Notes under the pieces: model-generated
Told to the model about the DNA's origin: nothing
The model's input: only the letters and a program-made list of their open reading frames with translations
The model's database searches: none
Shown: positions 1 to 11,407 of the stretch, piece by piece
Layout: each line of letters begins with the position of its first letter
Position numbering within the stretch: position 1 is the stretch's first letter
Made by a program: the position numbers and the translations under genes
Source of the DNA: Plotosus lineatus
Lineage: Eukaryota > Chordata > Actinopteri > Siluriformes > Plotosidae
Assembly: GCA_024760905.1 (NCBI GenBank)
Contig: CM045746.1
Location: 8,212,966-8,276,965 of the forward strand
Reading direction: 5' to 3'
DNA length: 64,000 nucleotides

Positions 1-2232
1 CCTATCCTCTGCATCTTCTACTCTTACTCCAACTACCTTCATGTCCTCCGTCACCACATCCATAAATCTTCTCCTTGGTCTTCCTCTTGGCCTTCTGCCG
101 GGTAGTTCCAACCCCAGCATCCAGCTAACAATATACTCACTATCAGTACATGTCCAAACCATCTCAATGTAGTCTCTCTGACTTGGTCTCCAAAACCTCT
201 AACATGTGCTGTCCCTCTGATGTACTCATCCCCGATCCTATCCATCCTCGTTACTCCCAAAGAGAACCTCAACATTTTCATCTCTGCTACCTCCAGCTCT
301 GCCTCCTGTCTTTTTCCCAGAGCCACTGTCTCTAAACCATACAACATCGCTGGCCTCATCACCGTCTTGTACACTTTTCTTTTCATTCTTGCCGATACCC
401 TCCTATCACACATCACACCCGATACTTTTCTCCAACCATTCCAACCTGGGGGCAGTGGTGGTCTAGTGGTATAGGGTGCTGGATCGCCGATCCAAAGGTT
501 GGGGGTTCGAGTCCCACTCTCCACAAGGTTGTCACTGTGCCTCCCAGTACAGCTAACTGGGTTATCAAAGGCCAGCCATGTCACCCACTGTCTATGGTGT
601 GAGGCATGTAAAAAAACCATTGCTGACTTTCGTAAAGAGTAGGCTGCAAAGCAGTCGGCGTGTTTCCACCCTGCGATGGCCTGGCGAGCTGTCCAGGGTG
701 TACTCTGCCATCGCCCGAAGTTGGCTGAATCAGCCTCCCCGCAACCCAAATTAGGATTAAGTGGTTACAGAAAATAAACTGATGATGAACATTCCAACCT
801 GCTTGCACACGCTTCTTCACCTCTTTTCCACTCTCCATTGCTCTGGATTGTTGAGCCTAAGTACTTAAAATCCTCCACCTTCCTTATCTCTGCTCCCTAT
901 AACCTCACCATTCCTGTTGGGTCCTTGTCGTTCACACACATGTATTCTATTTTACTGAGGCTAACCTCCATTCCTCTCCTTTCCAGGGCATACCTCCACC
1001 TCTCTAGATTTTCCTGCCATTGTTCTCTGCTCTCACTACAGATTACAACGTCATCTGCAAACATCATAGTCCATGGAGATTCTTGTCTAACCTCATCTGT
1101 CAGCCTGTCCATCACCATAGCAAACAAGAAGGGGCTCAGAGCTGACCCTTGAAGCAGCCCCACCTCCACCTTGAACTCTTCTGTCACACCGACAGCACAC
1201 CTCACCACTGTCTTCCATCTCCCATACATGTTATGCACCATTCTAACATACTTTTTTCACTCCAGACTTCCTCATGCAATACCATAGTTCCTCTCGCGGC
1301 ACCCTGTCATAAGCTTTCTCCAGATCCACAAAGGCACAATGCAGCTCTTTCTGACCTTCTGTGTACTTCTCTATTAACATCCTCAAAGCAAACACTGCAT
1401 CTGTAATGCTCTTTCTTGGCATGAAACCAAACTGTTGTTCACAAATGCTAACCTCTGCCCTTAGTCTTGCTTCCACTATTCTTTCCCATAACTTTATCGT
1501 ATGGCTCATCAACTTTATCGTTCCTGTCAGAAAGTCTATTGCTACTTTTCCTAGACACTTCCATACCTCCACCGGTATGGCATCAGGACCAACTGCCTTT
1601 CACTCTTCATCCTTTTCAATGCCCTCCTCACGTCTCCCTTACTAATCTTTGCTACTTCTTGGTCCTCAACAGTCACCTCTTCTACTCTTTTATTCTCTCT
1701 CATTTTCCTCATTCATCAGCTCTTCAAAGTATGCTTTCCATCTTCCCAGGACACTTCTGTCATCAGTCAATACATTTCCCTCTCTGTCCTTAACCACTCT
1801 AACTTGCTGCACATCCTTCCTATCTCTATTTCTCTGCTGTACCAACCTGTATAAATCATTTTCTCCCTCTTTACTTCCCAACCGAGCATTCAAGTCATCA
1901 TACGCCTTCTGTTTGGCCTTTGACACCGCTACCTTCGCCTTACGCTGTGTCTCCCTGTACTCTTGTTTGAAGAATGTCCTGCTTCTTCTTAGCTAACCTC
2001 TTCCTTTGTACACACTCCTGCACTTCCTCATTCCACCACCAAGTCTCCTTATCTACTTTCCTTCCAGAGGATACACCAAGTATTCTCCTACCTGTCTCCC
2101 TAACCGCATTAGCTGTAGTTGTCCAGTCATCTGGAAGCACTTCCTGACCACCCAAAACCTGTTTCAACTCCTCCTTGAAGACAACACTCTTCCTTTTACA
2201 GCTTCCACCACTTTGTCTTCTGCTATGCAGAG
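1..2232 (-). mobile_element. RTE-like LINE copy, 3' end off-window, split by a SINE
   Basis: On the minus strand this stretch encodes pieces of a non-LTR reverse transcriptase. The recognisable parts are the FADDVVICS active-site segment near 1050, the [11 protein letters not shown] motif near 1320 and the C-terminal RWFGHV segment near 150. Several frameshifts and stops break the frame, so it is a dead copy. It is interrupted at 449-790 by a SINE. The 5' end fades out near 2232, typical 5' truncation. Assignment to the RTE clade is inferred from the motifs and from the microsatellite-like (GAAGAA) tail of sister copies in this window. Confidence 0.85.
449..790 (+). mobile_element. tRNA-derived SINE inserted in the LINE, 11-bp TSD
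   Basis: The head holds a box A-like tggtctagtgg and a box B-like ggttcgagtcc, the RNA polymerase III promoter of a tRNA-derived SINE. The 3' module (ctgcgatggcctggcgagct... ending ggttacagaaaat) is of the type also seen in V-SINEs. The direct repeat attccaacctg occurs at 438-448 and 791-801, marking target-primed insertion into the older LINE copy. Confidence 0.85.
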
Positions 2233-3287
2233 GTGTACTGATAATTTTATATACAAATAATACAATTTATAGTCTCTCGCGGGGCGTGAAATTTTTTTTC
2301 TTCCTAGAGGGGGCGCCACATAAAATAATTGAGAAGCACTGGGCTAACTGGAGTATCCAAATTTACCCGAGTGTGAATGGGGTGGGTGGTGGTGGCCCTG
2401 CAATGGTCTGGTAAGCGGTCCCCGCTTTTACCAGTGACGGCTGATAAAGGCAACCTTAGGAATAAGCGCTGTTAAATTAAGTTGAGTTAAGTGAGTGAAT
2501 ACACGAGTAGATTCACTATGCCGCCGTTATATCATTAATTCTTCATAATTTAATCGTAGTAGCTTTACCATTTGAGCTGTCAAGCTGACAGGAAAACTCC
2601 AAACTACCCTTTAGTCGAAAAATAAAGTTGTTATTTTCTGTCAGCACCTGAGAACATACACAAAAGGGACAGAAATACAACTGGAGTTAGACATTTGCAA
2701 GAAAACAGGAAGGTTCTCAAACAGCTCCACAGTGAACATAACATTCCCTACATAGTGTGTAAAAGGAATTAATGTTACAGCCTGTTTAGTGCACTTGTGT
2801 AGGAAATTTATCGCTATTAGCACTCAGCCCATAAACGTAAGAGAGTTAATCTAAGTGTTAGAAACAGACGTGGGTCAACAAAACACAGTACTTTATTCAA
2901 ATATGCGCATTAAATATTTATAAACATTCAATAATCTTGAAAGCCATATTACGTACCATTTTACTAGGCTACATTTTCCAATGCAAACGACAGATATCAG
3001 AAGGAAGCGGCCATTATAGATGACGTAGCAAAAAACAGAGTAGTGACAGAAGAGCTTCTTCCGGGTTAGCAAAACCATTATGAATATTCATTAAAAAGAG
3101 TACTTCAGGGGAGGAGCTGCGTTGCTGAGGCAACAGATTGGTAGGCTTGTCATGATGGATGAAGCTATATACGTACTGTATTTATAGTGTAGTGACTTGA
3201 CCTTATTAAGATTAAGCGGGTAAGAAAATAAATGAATAATATAGACAGGCAGATTTATAGATAGATAGACATACAATCCTTGATCCT

Positions 3288-3293
<6 letters not shown>
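2233..3293. other. Non-coding, SINE-tail debris
   Basis: No gene is visible. A SINE 3'-type fragment (ctgcaatggtctgg...) lies at about 2370-2500. The rest is AT-rich unique-looking sequence with no supportable feature. Confidence 0.5.

Positions 3294-3383
<90 letters not shown>
3294..3383. repeat. Compound (CA)n(TA)n microsatellite
   Basis: An uninterrupted CA run of about 34 nt passes directly into a TA run of about 56 nt. Confidence 0.95.
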
Positions 3384-3386
<3 letters not shown>

Positions 3387-3493
3387 TATATGGATCCTTC
3401 ACTTTCCTTGGTTAATTGGGACCGAGATCCCCACGCGACCATCGAAGTAGGATCACCTCCCCACCCCCGATTGATGAATACGTACATGTATAT

Positions 3494-3908
3494 CTTCTTT
3501 TACTTTCGGCTGCTCCCTTCAGGGGTCGCCACAGCAAATCATCCGCCTCCACCTCACCCTGTCCTCCGCATCTTCTTTTCTGACTCCAAAGACCTTCATG
3601 TCTTCCTTCACCACATCCATACCTTCGGACACGCCTCCCACCTCTCCTTCTTCGACGTCTTCGACCAACAGTAGTCCAATTTCCATCAGCACCCTGTTGA
3701 TTGACAGCACTGATGGCGGTCGTTGTTAACCCGGGCCTCGACCGATCCGGTATGGGGGTAATACTTCTGATTTGCATCATAAATGTTTGGCATTGGTTTT
3801 ACGTCGGATGCCCTTCCTGACACAACCCTCTGCATTTCTCCGGGCTTGGGACCGGCATGAGGGGGAGAGACACTGGTTAGTGCCCCCCACCCACCTCATG
3901 GCTGCATT
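3494..3908 (-). mobile_element. Internally deleted RTE-like element, flanked by an about 18-bp TSD
   Basis: The low-coordinate end is the LINE 3' terminus (revcomp of ...GGCGACCCCTGAAGGGAGCAGCCGAAAG) and matches the other LINE copies up to about 3625. The remainder, to 3908, does not match the RT region and looks like a 5' leader that includes the tttacgtcggatgcccttcc block. The direct repeat gaatacgtacatgtatat flanks it at about 3476-3493 and 3909-3926. It therefore moved as one unit: a 5' leader joined to the 3' end with the reverse transcriptase body missing, a SINE-like non-autonomous derivative. Confidence 0.7.
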
Positions 3909-3926
3909 GAATACGTACATGTATAT

Positions 3927-4400
3927 AATATCAATAAATACATATACAGCTATAAATGCTTATAATAACAAACATTGAAAAAATAACATCAGATGAAAAT
4001 ATAATATAAATACAGACGCTCTCTAAATGATCAAGATTCGTTTTCCAGAGATACCATCATGTCCGAGGTCGAAAGTGAAATGAAATTGAAGAACAAGTAG
4101 AAATAGAAATGGAATAAAATCTACAGAAAGATAGATCATAAATATAAGTATGAAATAAGATTAAACATTATCCTGAGGTACACTTAATACCAGGCTCAGG
4201 CAGAAGGGGGCGAATGTATCCAGTTTTGATGGGAGGTTTAGGGTTGTGTTTTTTTGTTGGTTTAGGGTTTTTTTGTTTTTGTTTTTGTTTTTTTGCGTAA
4301 TAGCTTGATGTGTACATATGATGAAAATTACAAACCTCTCTTATCTTTTTAAATGGGAGAACTTGCACATTTTTACGTGTCCCAATACTTATTGGCCCCA

Positions 4401-4466
<66 letters not shown>

Positions 4467-5810
4467 ACAGACTTTATTTCAAAGTTTATTTATGGTGTTG
4501 GAGCCATGATTCATGTCAGTCCACTTGATGCATCAGCTCTCTAAGGTGTGCTCCCTCCTGTTTAACTGCAGACTAACCAGCGGATCTCATCTGATCCAGG
4601 TGTTAGTTTTGAGAATGGAAATTTACAGGATGATTCCATATTTATTTCCTCAAAATTGATTGATTCCATAATTTATTCCCCCTGCTTGGTCTAAAAAACG
4701 TAACTGTTCCTGACTACCTCATTTTTATGTTCTTGATTTTGTTTAGTGTTTCTTAAAGCCAGAAAGTTGCTACAGTATTTGAAATGACTTCAGTTTTGTC
4801 ATGTCTATGATCTGCTTTTTTCCCCTGCAAAATTAAACAACTGAATGAACATCCTCCAAGACTGGTGATTCCATAATCTTTGCCAGAGGTTGTATTTATA
4901 GGCGTGTACGTATGTGTATGTATATACACATCTATAGCTTACTGGACTTCCTTTGTTGTCTTTTGTGCATTTTCTTTTTATAATTGCTGCTAAACAAAGA
5001 ACTGATTTTCATTTTCATGCAACCATCTCTTTATCTTTGTCTTTGCTCTGATTGGCTGATTTACTCTTCGAATATCAGTTCACAAGCTGTGACATCAACA
5101 TGACCATAGAAAAAACTGGAAAGGGACATGAGCCAGTCCAAGCTTACGTATTGAATAATAAAACTTAAAAAATTCTTGTTAACAAGAGTTTATTTGAATC
5201 AAATGCAAACGGAGAATGAACGTGCTGGGAATGACAGCTTTCTCGAGCAAATTGGAAGTGCCACTAATCCCGTTGTTCCCCAGTTTAAACTAATTCCATG
5301 AAAAGAAACAAAATATACAAAGTATTTTTCAAACTATTTTCAAGAATTTAAATGTATATTATTATCCAGATCATCTAATAATTGTTTAATATGTGTCTGT
5401 GGGGGACTCCTGAGATCATGAATTTTGCTTCCAGTTCTTCCTGGTGTGGGGAAAAATTCGGCTGCCACTTACACTTACACTGAGAAGGTGGAATTTGGGA
5501 CTGTGGAACAGGAACAGCTCATTTCTGTGTTTAGTTTTAACATTTAAAAAAAAACGTGTGTGTGAGATGACGGATAAACAAAAAATTTAAATGAAACCAT
5601 TAATTTTATTTAGATGCATGTATTCATTTATTTAGTAAATAATTTAAATCTCAAAATCAACAAAGAAAAAACAGATGTATAAACAACATTTAATCAAAAG
5701 AATGATTAAATTTAAATATATTACCTCACTGTTTATACAATCCCAAAAAAACAAACACTGATAATGTCTCAAGTCAAGATTCATTTTACACATAGATAAA
5801 ACTTCAAACA
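3927..5810. other. Non-coding stretch with a (TA)n tract
   Basis: A TA microsatellite occupies 4404-4462. No exon, RNA gene or known transposon was recognised in the remainder. Confidence 0.5.
5605..5610 (-). terminator. Possible polyA signal of the THAP gene
   Basis: AATAAA on the minus strand lies about 310 nt downstream of the THAP stop codon. The motif is common in AT-rich DNA, so this is only a candidate. Confidence 0.25.
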
Positions 5811-5812
5811 CG

Positions 5813-5872
<60 letters not shown>
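5811..5872. repeat. (CA)n(GA)n microsatellite
   Basis: A short CA run followed by about 50 nt of uninterrupted GA, in the presumed 3' UTR of the THAP gene. Confidence 0.9.
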
Positions 5873-5874
<2 letters not shown>

Positions 5875-5916
5875 AGTTGTTTTCTGATCTCCTGTGAAAG
5901 CTGAACTTGTCCGAAA

Positions 5917-5975
5917 TCAGCTGATCTGCGTTTGGGTCTCTTCTTGTTTAAAGATCATGATGGTCTCGTCTCCTC
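5917..5975 (-). CDS. THAP gene exon 4 with stop
   Basis: Acceptor TTTCTGCAG. Encodes GDETIMIFKQEETQTQIS and TGA at 5919-5917. Phase fits exon 3 exactly. Confidence 0.62.
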
Positions 5976-6200
5976 CTGCAGAAACAGTGGAACCATAAGC
6001 AGGGTTCTGACAGGAGCATTGTGGGTTCAGTCCCCAGAACCCTCTGGTCTCTGGAACAGAACAGGAAGTAGTAAACTGCCATCACTGTCCTGATTCACTC
6101 TAAAATCAACACAGTCTCACCTGCAGAGCTGAGAGAAGAAATACATCCTGGAACTTCACTCATAATGTCCTTATCGTCAGGTTCCTCCTGGAAAGACAGA

Positions 6201-6260
<60 letters not shown>

Positions 6261-6378
6261 AATAGAAAGCAAGAAAAAAGAGACACAAAGAAAGCTATAG
6301 ATAAAAAGAAAAAGAAAGAGACAGACAGTGGGGGGAGATATGGAGTGAGAGAAAGACAAATAGAGATAGGAATAGACA

Positions 6379-6447
<69 letters not shown>

Positions 6448-6746
6448 AAATGGAGACAGAAATAGAGAAAGGGGTCACAGAGCAATGGATACTTATTTAG
6501 ATAGATAGAGAGAGAGAGTGATAAAGAACAAGAGTGACGAGGATATAGACAGAAAGAAGAGAGCGAGAGGGGTGGGGTTGAGGGGTTGAGGGGTTGAGGG
6601 GTTGTGTAGTAATTGAGCCTGTGTTTCAGCAGTTGTGTTATTTGTGAATGAGTCGACTACTTCGGAGACGGAATTCACATACAGTGTTTTCTAAACATTT
6701 ATGGTTATGGTGGAATTCAGTGTGAACAATGAGACGTGTTTCTGTG

Positions 6747-6819
<73 letters not shown>

Positions 6820-8432
6820 CCTTCATCCCAGTGAAGCAGGACAGTTTGTTCTCAGTCCATTTAAACACACTGGGAGCTGTAGATTTTGTCCCGCCCTCAA
6901 AGTGACAGCTGCAGATCCTCGAGTTTTCATTGGAACAGTCTGGAGGACGTCTAAAACACCGTAACATATCAAAAATCTAAATCAAGTGGTCACGGCAACA
7001 CATTCACCTTTGACCCAAGATTGGCACTTTGCACTGGAGACCATCAGGAAAGATGTTGCTGGGCAACAAGCCAAAAATATCACTTACTATAATACTATAT
7101 GTATTAGTTAAATTCCAAATAATATTTTGCAAATGCACTTCTCAGTCAAAATTGTGTCCCAAACCACTCCTCCACTTCGGATACTGTTTAAGAACTTTAA
7201 GCACCAGTTTGCACAACAAATAAAGTGCATTATAAGGAGTGCGATTTAACAGGCAGCTTATTAATATGCATTTAAGACTCAACCCGAAAGAAATGTATGA
7301 GTGTCACTGCTGACCCCTCAGTGGACAGTGACTAGGTTATCAAAGGCCGGCCATGTCCCTCACTGTCTGTGGTGAGAAGTTCACATAAAAGAAGCATTCT
7401 GACGTCAGCGTTGTTTCTGCCCTGCAATGGCCTGGCGAGGCATCCAGGGTGTACTCTGCCCTCACCCGGAGTCGGCTGAGATGGGCATCAGCCTCCCTGC
7501 AACCCTAATTAAGCCCAAATGGTCCAGAAAATGAATGAATGAGAACTGCATGAACTGCACCATTAGTTTGTTCCCTGAGTCTCCCAGCCTTTAATACAAA
7601 CCCTAATATAGATGCACTTGTAAAGCAAAAGCTGTTGTCAGTTTTGTAAAATAGAATAGTATAATATACGACACTACAGTATAAAATATAATACATTATA
7701 CTAAAATGTCCAGTAAGGAATTATTTTTAAATTTAATTTTTCATCTTCACAGTTCATGCAGTTCACTATTCATCTCCCAAGCTTTCTCAGACCTGGGACA
7801 TCTGAGTACTGTATAAGTGATGGGTGAATCCCAAATCACTCAAGTCTCCTAAAAAGGGCGTAGGACACTTAACTAGACACTGTATTCCCGAAATGACTGA
7901 TAAAGTGCACTAGTCACTTTGGGGAGTTCACATTCTGTTCATATGGGCTCAACTTGAGAGATTTGTTCACAATATAATTAATATGTAATGTATTAATGTA
8001 ATAAATGAACATATAAATGTTTAGTTTGGAACAATATGGGTCATTATACAATTATGGATTTTATTATTAATTTCCTAATTGAGAAAATTATTTAGTACAA
8101 GACCATGACGAAAAGCTCTTCCGAATGATGCTTAAATCCTAATCACTACTTCGGCAGGTATCGTAACATGGCTGAATCCAAAATATCTCTCCTGCCCTAT
8201 ATACGAACATTATACATGGCGGATTCTGTACCCTACATAGTGCACTTTCTTTAGAAAAGAAAGTGGTTCGAGACGAACCCCGACTATCAGCGCCGAGTGA
8301 ATTAAATTAAAGCACAAACCCGCAGAGCTGCTCCCATTTCCGCCTCGTTCTGATGTTGGACGGCAAACGGAAAAAACTGCACTGGTTTTTACTGTAGCTG
8401 TGGTCACATTCAGCAACAAAACATTGAACCAT
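5917..8432 (-). CDS. Small THAP-domain protein, four coding exons, complete
   Basis: Exons, minus strand: 8320-8432, 6821-6950, 6121-6187, 5917-5975. All junctions are GT-AG and phases join exactly (113+130+67+59 = 369 nt, 122 codons plus TGA). The protein starts MVQC and carries a canonical C2CH THAP zinc finger: C4-x4-C9, then C51-x2-H54, with the invariant P24, W33, F55 and a P64/F67 pair standing for the AVPTIF box. THAP domains bind DNA in a sequence-specific way; the nuclear role is inferred from the family. After the finger there is only a short acidic tail of about 40 residues (EEPDDKD, then MIFKQEET), with no transposase or coiled coil. That is short for the family, so this may be a minimal THAP gene or one isoform of a longer one. 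An RTE LINE sits about 120 bp upstream of the ATG. I cannot assign it to a numbered THAP gene. Confidence 0.72.
6121..6187 (-). CDS. THAP gene exon 3
   Basis: 67 nt, acceptor TTTCCAG, donor GTGAGAC. Encodes EEPDDKDIMSEVPG and continues to SSAG. Its pyrimidine tract merges with the (CT)n repeat upstream (plus-strand GA, 6195-6256). Confidence 0.62.
6195..6256. repeat. (GA)n microsatellite next to THAP exon 3
   Basis: Nearly pure GA. On the gene strand it is (CT)n and extends the polypyrimidine tract of the exon 3 acceptor. Confidence 0.9.
6380..6446. repeat. (GACA)n(GATA)n tetranucleotide repeat
   Basis: About nine GACA units run directly into about eight GATA units, the Bkm-type composition. 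Confidence 0.95.
6751..6816. repeat. (CA)n microsatellite
   Basis: CA run with one interruption, a few bases beyond the THAP exon 2 donor. Confidence 0.95.
6821..6950 (-). CDS. THAP gene exon 2 (second half of the zinc finger)
   Basis: Acceptor GTGTTTTAG, first base completing G38. It reads NSRICSCHFEGG and then the APSVF box. The donor GTACTG is followed at once by a (TG)n tract (plus-strand CA, 6751-6816). Confidence 0.72.
7325..7545 (+). mobile_element. 5'-truncated SINE in THAP intron 1
   Basis: It contains the ggttatcaaaggccggccatg body and the ctgcaatggcctggcgagg tail ending in gaatgaatga, as in the intact SINE at 449-790. The tRNA head is missing. Confidence 0.7.
8320..8432 (-). CDS. 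THAP gene exon 1 (start codon, first zinc ligands)
   Basis: ATG at 8432-8430 is followed by VQCFVAEC, the usual THAP opening. The exon ends after LCG at a GTTTGTG donor in phase 2. It supplies C4, C9, P24 and W33. Confidence 0.7.
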
Positions 8433-8553
8433 TTCCAAAAAACTGCGCGATAATCATAATAATATCAATATTCGGCTCAGGGCACGTCTTCGTGGGTTTA
8501 TAAAGGGGGCATGAAGTGATACAATGCGCCACACTGCCACCTGGTGTTTAAAC

Positions 8554-10271
8554 TTCTTTTCCTCCTCCTTCTTCTTCTTCTCCTTACGGCTATTCCCTTC
8601 AGGGGTCGCCACACAGCAAATCATCTGTCTCCATCTCACCCTGTCCTCTGCATCTTCTTCTCTTACGCCAACGACCTTCAGGTCCTCCTTCACCACATCC
8701 ATGAATTGTCTCTTTGGTCTTCCTCGAGGCCTTCTGCCTGGTAGTTACAACATCAGCATCCTACTACCAATATACTCACTATCCCTCCTCTGTACATGTC
8801 CAAACCATCTCAATCTAGCCTCTCTGACTTTGTCTCCAAAGCATCTTACATGTGCTGTCCCTCTGATGTACTCATTTCTGATCCTATCTGTCCTCGTTAC
8901 TCCCCGAGAGAACCTCAACATTTTCATCTCTGCTACCTCCAGCTCGACCTCCTGTCTTTCCCTCAGTGCTACTGTTTCTAAACCATACAACATTGCTGGC
9001 CTCAACACCGTCCTGTACACTTTTCCTTTCATTCTTGCTGATACCTTCCTATCACACACCACACTGGACGCTTCTTCACCTCTTTCTCACACTCTCCATT
9101 GCTCTGGATTGTTGAGCCGAGGTACTTAAAATCCTCCACCTTCTTTATCTCTGCTCCATGTAACCTCACCGTTCCTCTTGGGTCCTTCTCATTAACACAC
9201 ATGTATTCTGTCTTACTGAGGCTAACCTTCATTTCTCTCCTTTCCAGCGCATACACCTCTATAGATTTTCCTCCCCTTGTTCTCTGCTCTCACTGCAGAT
9301 CACAATGTCATCTGCAAACATCATAGTCCATGGAGATTCTTGTCGAACCTTGTCTGTCAGCCTGTCCATCACCATAGCAAACAAGAAGGGGCTCAGAGCT
9401 GATCCTTGATGCAGTCCCACTTTCACCTTGAATTATTCGGTCTTGTCGACAGCACATCTCACCACTGTCTTACATCTCTCATACATGTCCTGCACCATTC
9501 TAACATACTTCTCTGCCACTCCAGACTTCCTCATGCAATACCACAGTTCTTCTCTTAGCACCCTGTCATATGCTTTCTCCAGATCCACAAAGGCACAATG
9601 CAGCTCCTTCTGACCTTCTCTGTACTTCTCTATTAACATCCTCAGAGCAAACACTGCATCTGTGGTGCTCTTTCAGGGCATGAAACCAAACTGTTGTTCT
9701 CAAATGCTGACCTCTGCCCTTAGTCTTGCTTCCACTATTCTTTCCCATAACTTCATTGTATGGCTCATCAACTTTATCCCTCTGTAGCTGCCACAAGTCT
9801 GCACATCTCCCTTGTTCTTAAAAATGGGCACCAGCACACTTCTCCTCCATTCCTCCGGCATCCTCTCACCTCTAAGACCTTGTTGAATGTTCTTGTCAGA
9901 AAATCTACTGCTGCCTCTCCTAGACATTTCCATTCCTCCACCGGTATGTCATCAGGAACAACTGTCTTTCCATTCTTCATTCTCTTCAGTGCCCTCCTCA
10001 CTTCACCCTTACTAATCTTTGCTACTTCCTGCTCCTCAACAGTCACCTCTTTTTCTCTTTTTTCTCCTTCATTTTCCTCACTCATCAGCTCTTCAAAGTA
10101 CTCTTTCCATGTTTCCAGCACACTTCTATCATCAGTCCATACATTTCCCACTCTGTCCTTAATCACTCACTTGCTGCACGTCCTTCCCATCTCTATCTCT
10201 CTGCTTTGCCAACCTATATAAATCATTTTCTCCCTCCTTACTGTCCAACCTAGCATACAAGTCATACCACA
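8554..10271 (-). mobile_element. 5'-truncated RTE-like LINE, 12-bp TSD
   Basis: The minus strand carries the LINE 3' terminus with its (GAAGAA) tail at the low end, then C-terminal and RT-core segments (AYDRV near 9570) in several broken frames. tggtgtttaaac is repeated at 8542-8553 and 10272-10283, a clean target-site duplication. The insertion lies about 120 bp upstream of the THAP start codon, in the same orientation as that gene. Confidence 0.88.
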
Positions 10272-10283
10272 TGGTGTTTAAAC

Positions 10284-11020
10284 AGAGAAAAAAAAACAAG
10301 GCTTACTGAATTGTGAGGATTCTTCAGAGAGGTTTTACTTTGGCATGTCATTTCATCGCACTTGTCCTATCACAGCCTGTGAAAGCATAGAGGTCGAACA
10401 ATGATGATTCGGATTCAAATAGGGTACCCCTATAAACCCTGTGTATCCCAATTTATATTCAGTGTTGCCTTTTCATGTCATTAACCAGACATAGGGGCTC
10501 AGACAAATGTCAAGTTGTGCAGGGGTTGCATGTGGGCCATATTTCTCCCATGGAGGAATGCACATTTGGTTACGTCGCTGTTCTGAGATGCCCCTAGGTG
10601 TGGATGTGAGTGTGGATAGTTGTATGTGTGTTCCTCTGCAATGTACTGACAAGCTGTTCAGGGTTTACCCCGCCCTTGCCCAGAGTCGGTTGAGATACGC
10701 TCCAGCCACCCTAGCAGGATTAAACAGTTTGGTTAATGAACATGACACAATTGAGAAATGTCTGTCAGAAAATAGACCCGGTGGATAATTAGACAGTTAT
10801 ACACATCATTTTATTGCAAGATTTACCGAAAAAACAAGCTTCATTCTGCAGTAAAAGCACAGTGTAAACAAATTCCAACTCATTTCACAGATTCCATACA
10901 ATCAGTTCCTTTCTATTGTGTTTCCTCAGAAATCACTATGCAGGCTGTGCTGTGTATCCCAGAGTCAGCATAACTGTGTGATATATAAGTTTCAATCATT
11001 GTTATTATTATTTAATACTA
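10284..11020. other. Intergenic, between pdlim3 and the RTE insertion
   Basis: Contains a V-SINE 3' fragment at about 10600-10740 (ctgttcagggtttaccccgcc type) and otherwise no recognised feature. Confidence 0.5.
10810..10815 (-). terminator. Possible polyA signal of pdlim3
   Basis: AATAAA on the minus strand about 360 nt beyond the pdlim3 stop. Position is plausible; unproven. Confidence 0.3.
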
Positions 11021-11021
11021 T

Positions 11022-11024
11022 TTG

Positions 11025-11086
<62 letters not shown>

Positions 11087-11118
11087 GTGTGTGTGTGCGT
11101 GTGTGTGTGCGCGCGCGC

Positions 11119-11164
<46 letters not shown>

Positions 11165-11168
11165 GTGT
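11022..11168. repeat. (TG)n tract with CG variants in the pdlim3 3' UTR
   Basis: About 145 nt of TG with GCGCGC interruptions, starting about 5 nt past the pdlim3 stop codon, so it should be transcribed as a long (CA)n. Confidence 0.95.
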
Positions 11169-11173
11169 GGTAT

Positions 11174-11342
11174 CTACAGGTCTGGACTTTCAGGAGGTTT
11201 TGCGCGAGCATGTGCGTGAGTTTCACAGTAAATTTCTTCATCTATAATAAAGTAGCCTTTCTGTTTCAGGTTCTCCTCGCAGTCAGAGCAGACAAAACAG
11301 CCAGGGTGCCGATACTTATCGTGAACTTTCACCACCATCCCT
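11174..11342 (-). CDS. pdlim3: pdlim3 last coding exon (LIM domain, stop)
   Basis: Encodes [18 protein letters not shown] and [14 protein letters not shown], then TAG at 11176-11174. The acceptor's pyrimidine tract is the (CT)n repeat at 11345-11402. Confidence 0.95.
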
Positions 11343-11351
11343 CTGAGAGAG

Positions 11352-11407
<56 letters not shown>

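Noticed and set aside
449..540. Possible tRNA gene
   Set aside because: Box A and box B are present but this is a SINE head repeated many times, with TSD and SINE body attached.
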